Of a DNA stretch of 6,259 bases, positions 5,964-6,259 are shown piece after piece (position 1 is the first letter of the stretch; every line of letters begins with the position of its first letter). This DNA comes from JABAYQ01 sp018608925 (GTDB lineage: Bacteria; Bacteroidota; Bacteroidia; Flavobacteriales; UBA7312): assembly GCA_037625715.1 (NCBI GenBank), contig JASJHQ010000046.1:1-6259 (forward strand). Reading direction: 5' to 3'. A program made the position numbers and the translations under genes. The notes below the pieces were generated by a model that had not been told where the DNA came from, did not search any database, and was given only the letters and a program-made list of their open reading frames with translations.

Positions 5964-6201
5964 TATGTATCCTCTACATCAACAATACGTTGATCCTATT
6001 ATTGACTTTATTATAAAACTACGCACCTACCCTAATTTAATAGTGGAAACCAACGGAATGAGCACCCAAGTATTTGGCGACTACGATAAAGTTATGATTG
6101 CTATAAACTCTGAAATGAAGCAAGTATTCTTAAACGAGCATAAGGTAGTTTTCAATTTAAAAGTCATTAATTCACATCTACAAGAAAAGCCACAATTTTA
6201 A
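5941..6201 (+). CDS. Thiamine-binding family protein (MTH1187/YkoF-like, former DUF77)
   Basis: This is a complete 86-residue cytosolic protein without a signal peptide or membrane segment. The pattern MKCSIEISMYPL (1-12), IIDFIIKLRTYPNLIVETNGMSTQ split across residues 20-43, VFGDYDKVM (44-52) and VVFNLKVI (69-76) matches the small ferredoxin-like fold of the MTH1187/YkoF family, whose members bind thiamine or its pyrimidine part. The conserved MSTQ-VFG-DYD block is the strongest support. The ATG lies 23 bp inside the end of the synthase gene, and the stop overlaps the next start as TAATG, so translation is probably coupled with both. Position just before a PnuC-like transporter supports a role in vitamin uptake or sensing; this is inferred. 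Confidence 0.85.
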   Translation: MKCSIEISMYPLHQQYVDPIIDFIIKLRTYPNLIVETNGMSTQVFGDYDKVMIAINSEMKQVFLNEHKVVFNLKVINSHLQEKPQF

Positions 6202-6259
6202 TGACTAACATTGAAATAATAGCAGTCTTTTTTGCAATTCTGTACGTAATTCTTGCCGC
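6201..6259 (+). CDS. pnuC: PnuC-like vitamin transporter, first 19 codons (runs off right edge)
   Basis: The ATG at 6201 overlaps the previous stop by one base (TAATG). The 19 visible complete codons read MTNIEIIAVFFAILYVILA: a short polar start, then a hydrophobic first membrane segment. The NIEIIAV and LIYVILAAK-like outline is typical of the start of Bacteroidota PnuC proteins, which carry nicotinamide riboside or, in a thiamine-linked subgroup, thiamine across the inner membrane. The thiamine-binding-family neighbour favours the thiamine subgroup (PnuT), but 19 residues cannot settle this. Most of the gene lies outside the window. Confidence 0.65.
   Translation, partial: MTNIEIIAVFFAILYVILA

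Overview
The window looks like chromosomal DNA from a marine-type member of the Bacteroidota, most likely the Flavobacteriia. It is AT-rich, has no Shine-Dalgarno-like sequences before its starts, and carries several matches to the Bacteroidota -7 promoter box TAnnTTTG. It encodes a TonB-dependent receptor with an N-terminal carboxypeptidase-regulatory-like domain, a secreted protein with a type IX secretion (T9SS) C-terminal sorting domain, and a bacterial geranylgeranylglyceryl phosphate synthase. These are typical of this phylum. No mobile element, tRNA, rRNA or CRISPR array was seen.

Layout. Positions 1-864 (minus) hold the N-terminal 288 residues of a TonB-dependent outer-membrane receptor that runs off the left edge. 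A 133-bp AT-rich divergent gap follows. At 998-1408 (plus) is a small lipoprotein that resembles a Rieske domain with its histidine ligands replaced. It converges, with a 4-bp overlap of stop codons, on a 593-residue T9SS cargo protein at 1405-3186 (minus). Upstream of that gene is a perfect 16-bp inverted repeat that takes in the first two bases of its start codon, then S-adenosylhomocysteine hydrolase (ahcY, 3241-4554, minus). A 64-bp divergent promoter region separates ahcY from a plus-strand cluster: 4'-phosphopantetheinyl transferase (4619-5179), geranylgeranylglyceryl phosphate synthase (5193-5963), thiamine-binding-family protein (5941-6201) and the start of a PnuC-like vitamin transporter (6201 to the right edge).

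How the genes may work together. ahcY clears the S-adenosylhomocysteine left by methylation and is a housekeeping gene. In the plus cluster the last three genes are tightly packed (23-bp overlap, then 1-bp TAATG overlap) and are probably co-transcribed. The transferase activates carrier proteins and the synthase makes the first ether bond of archaeal-type phospholipids. The thiamine-binding protein and PnuC-like transporter suggest thiamine or a related vitamin. The left half is cell-envelope and surface material: receptor, lipoprotein and secreted adhesin-like protein.

Most of the window is ordinary flavobacterial core genome. The points most worth a second look are the ligand-altered Rieske-like lipoprotein, the start-codon hairpin at 3185-3222, the ether-lipid enzyme cluster, and -7 boxes so close to start codons that leaderless mRNAs are predicted.
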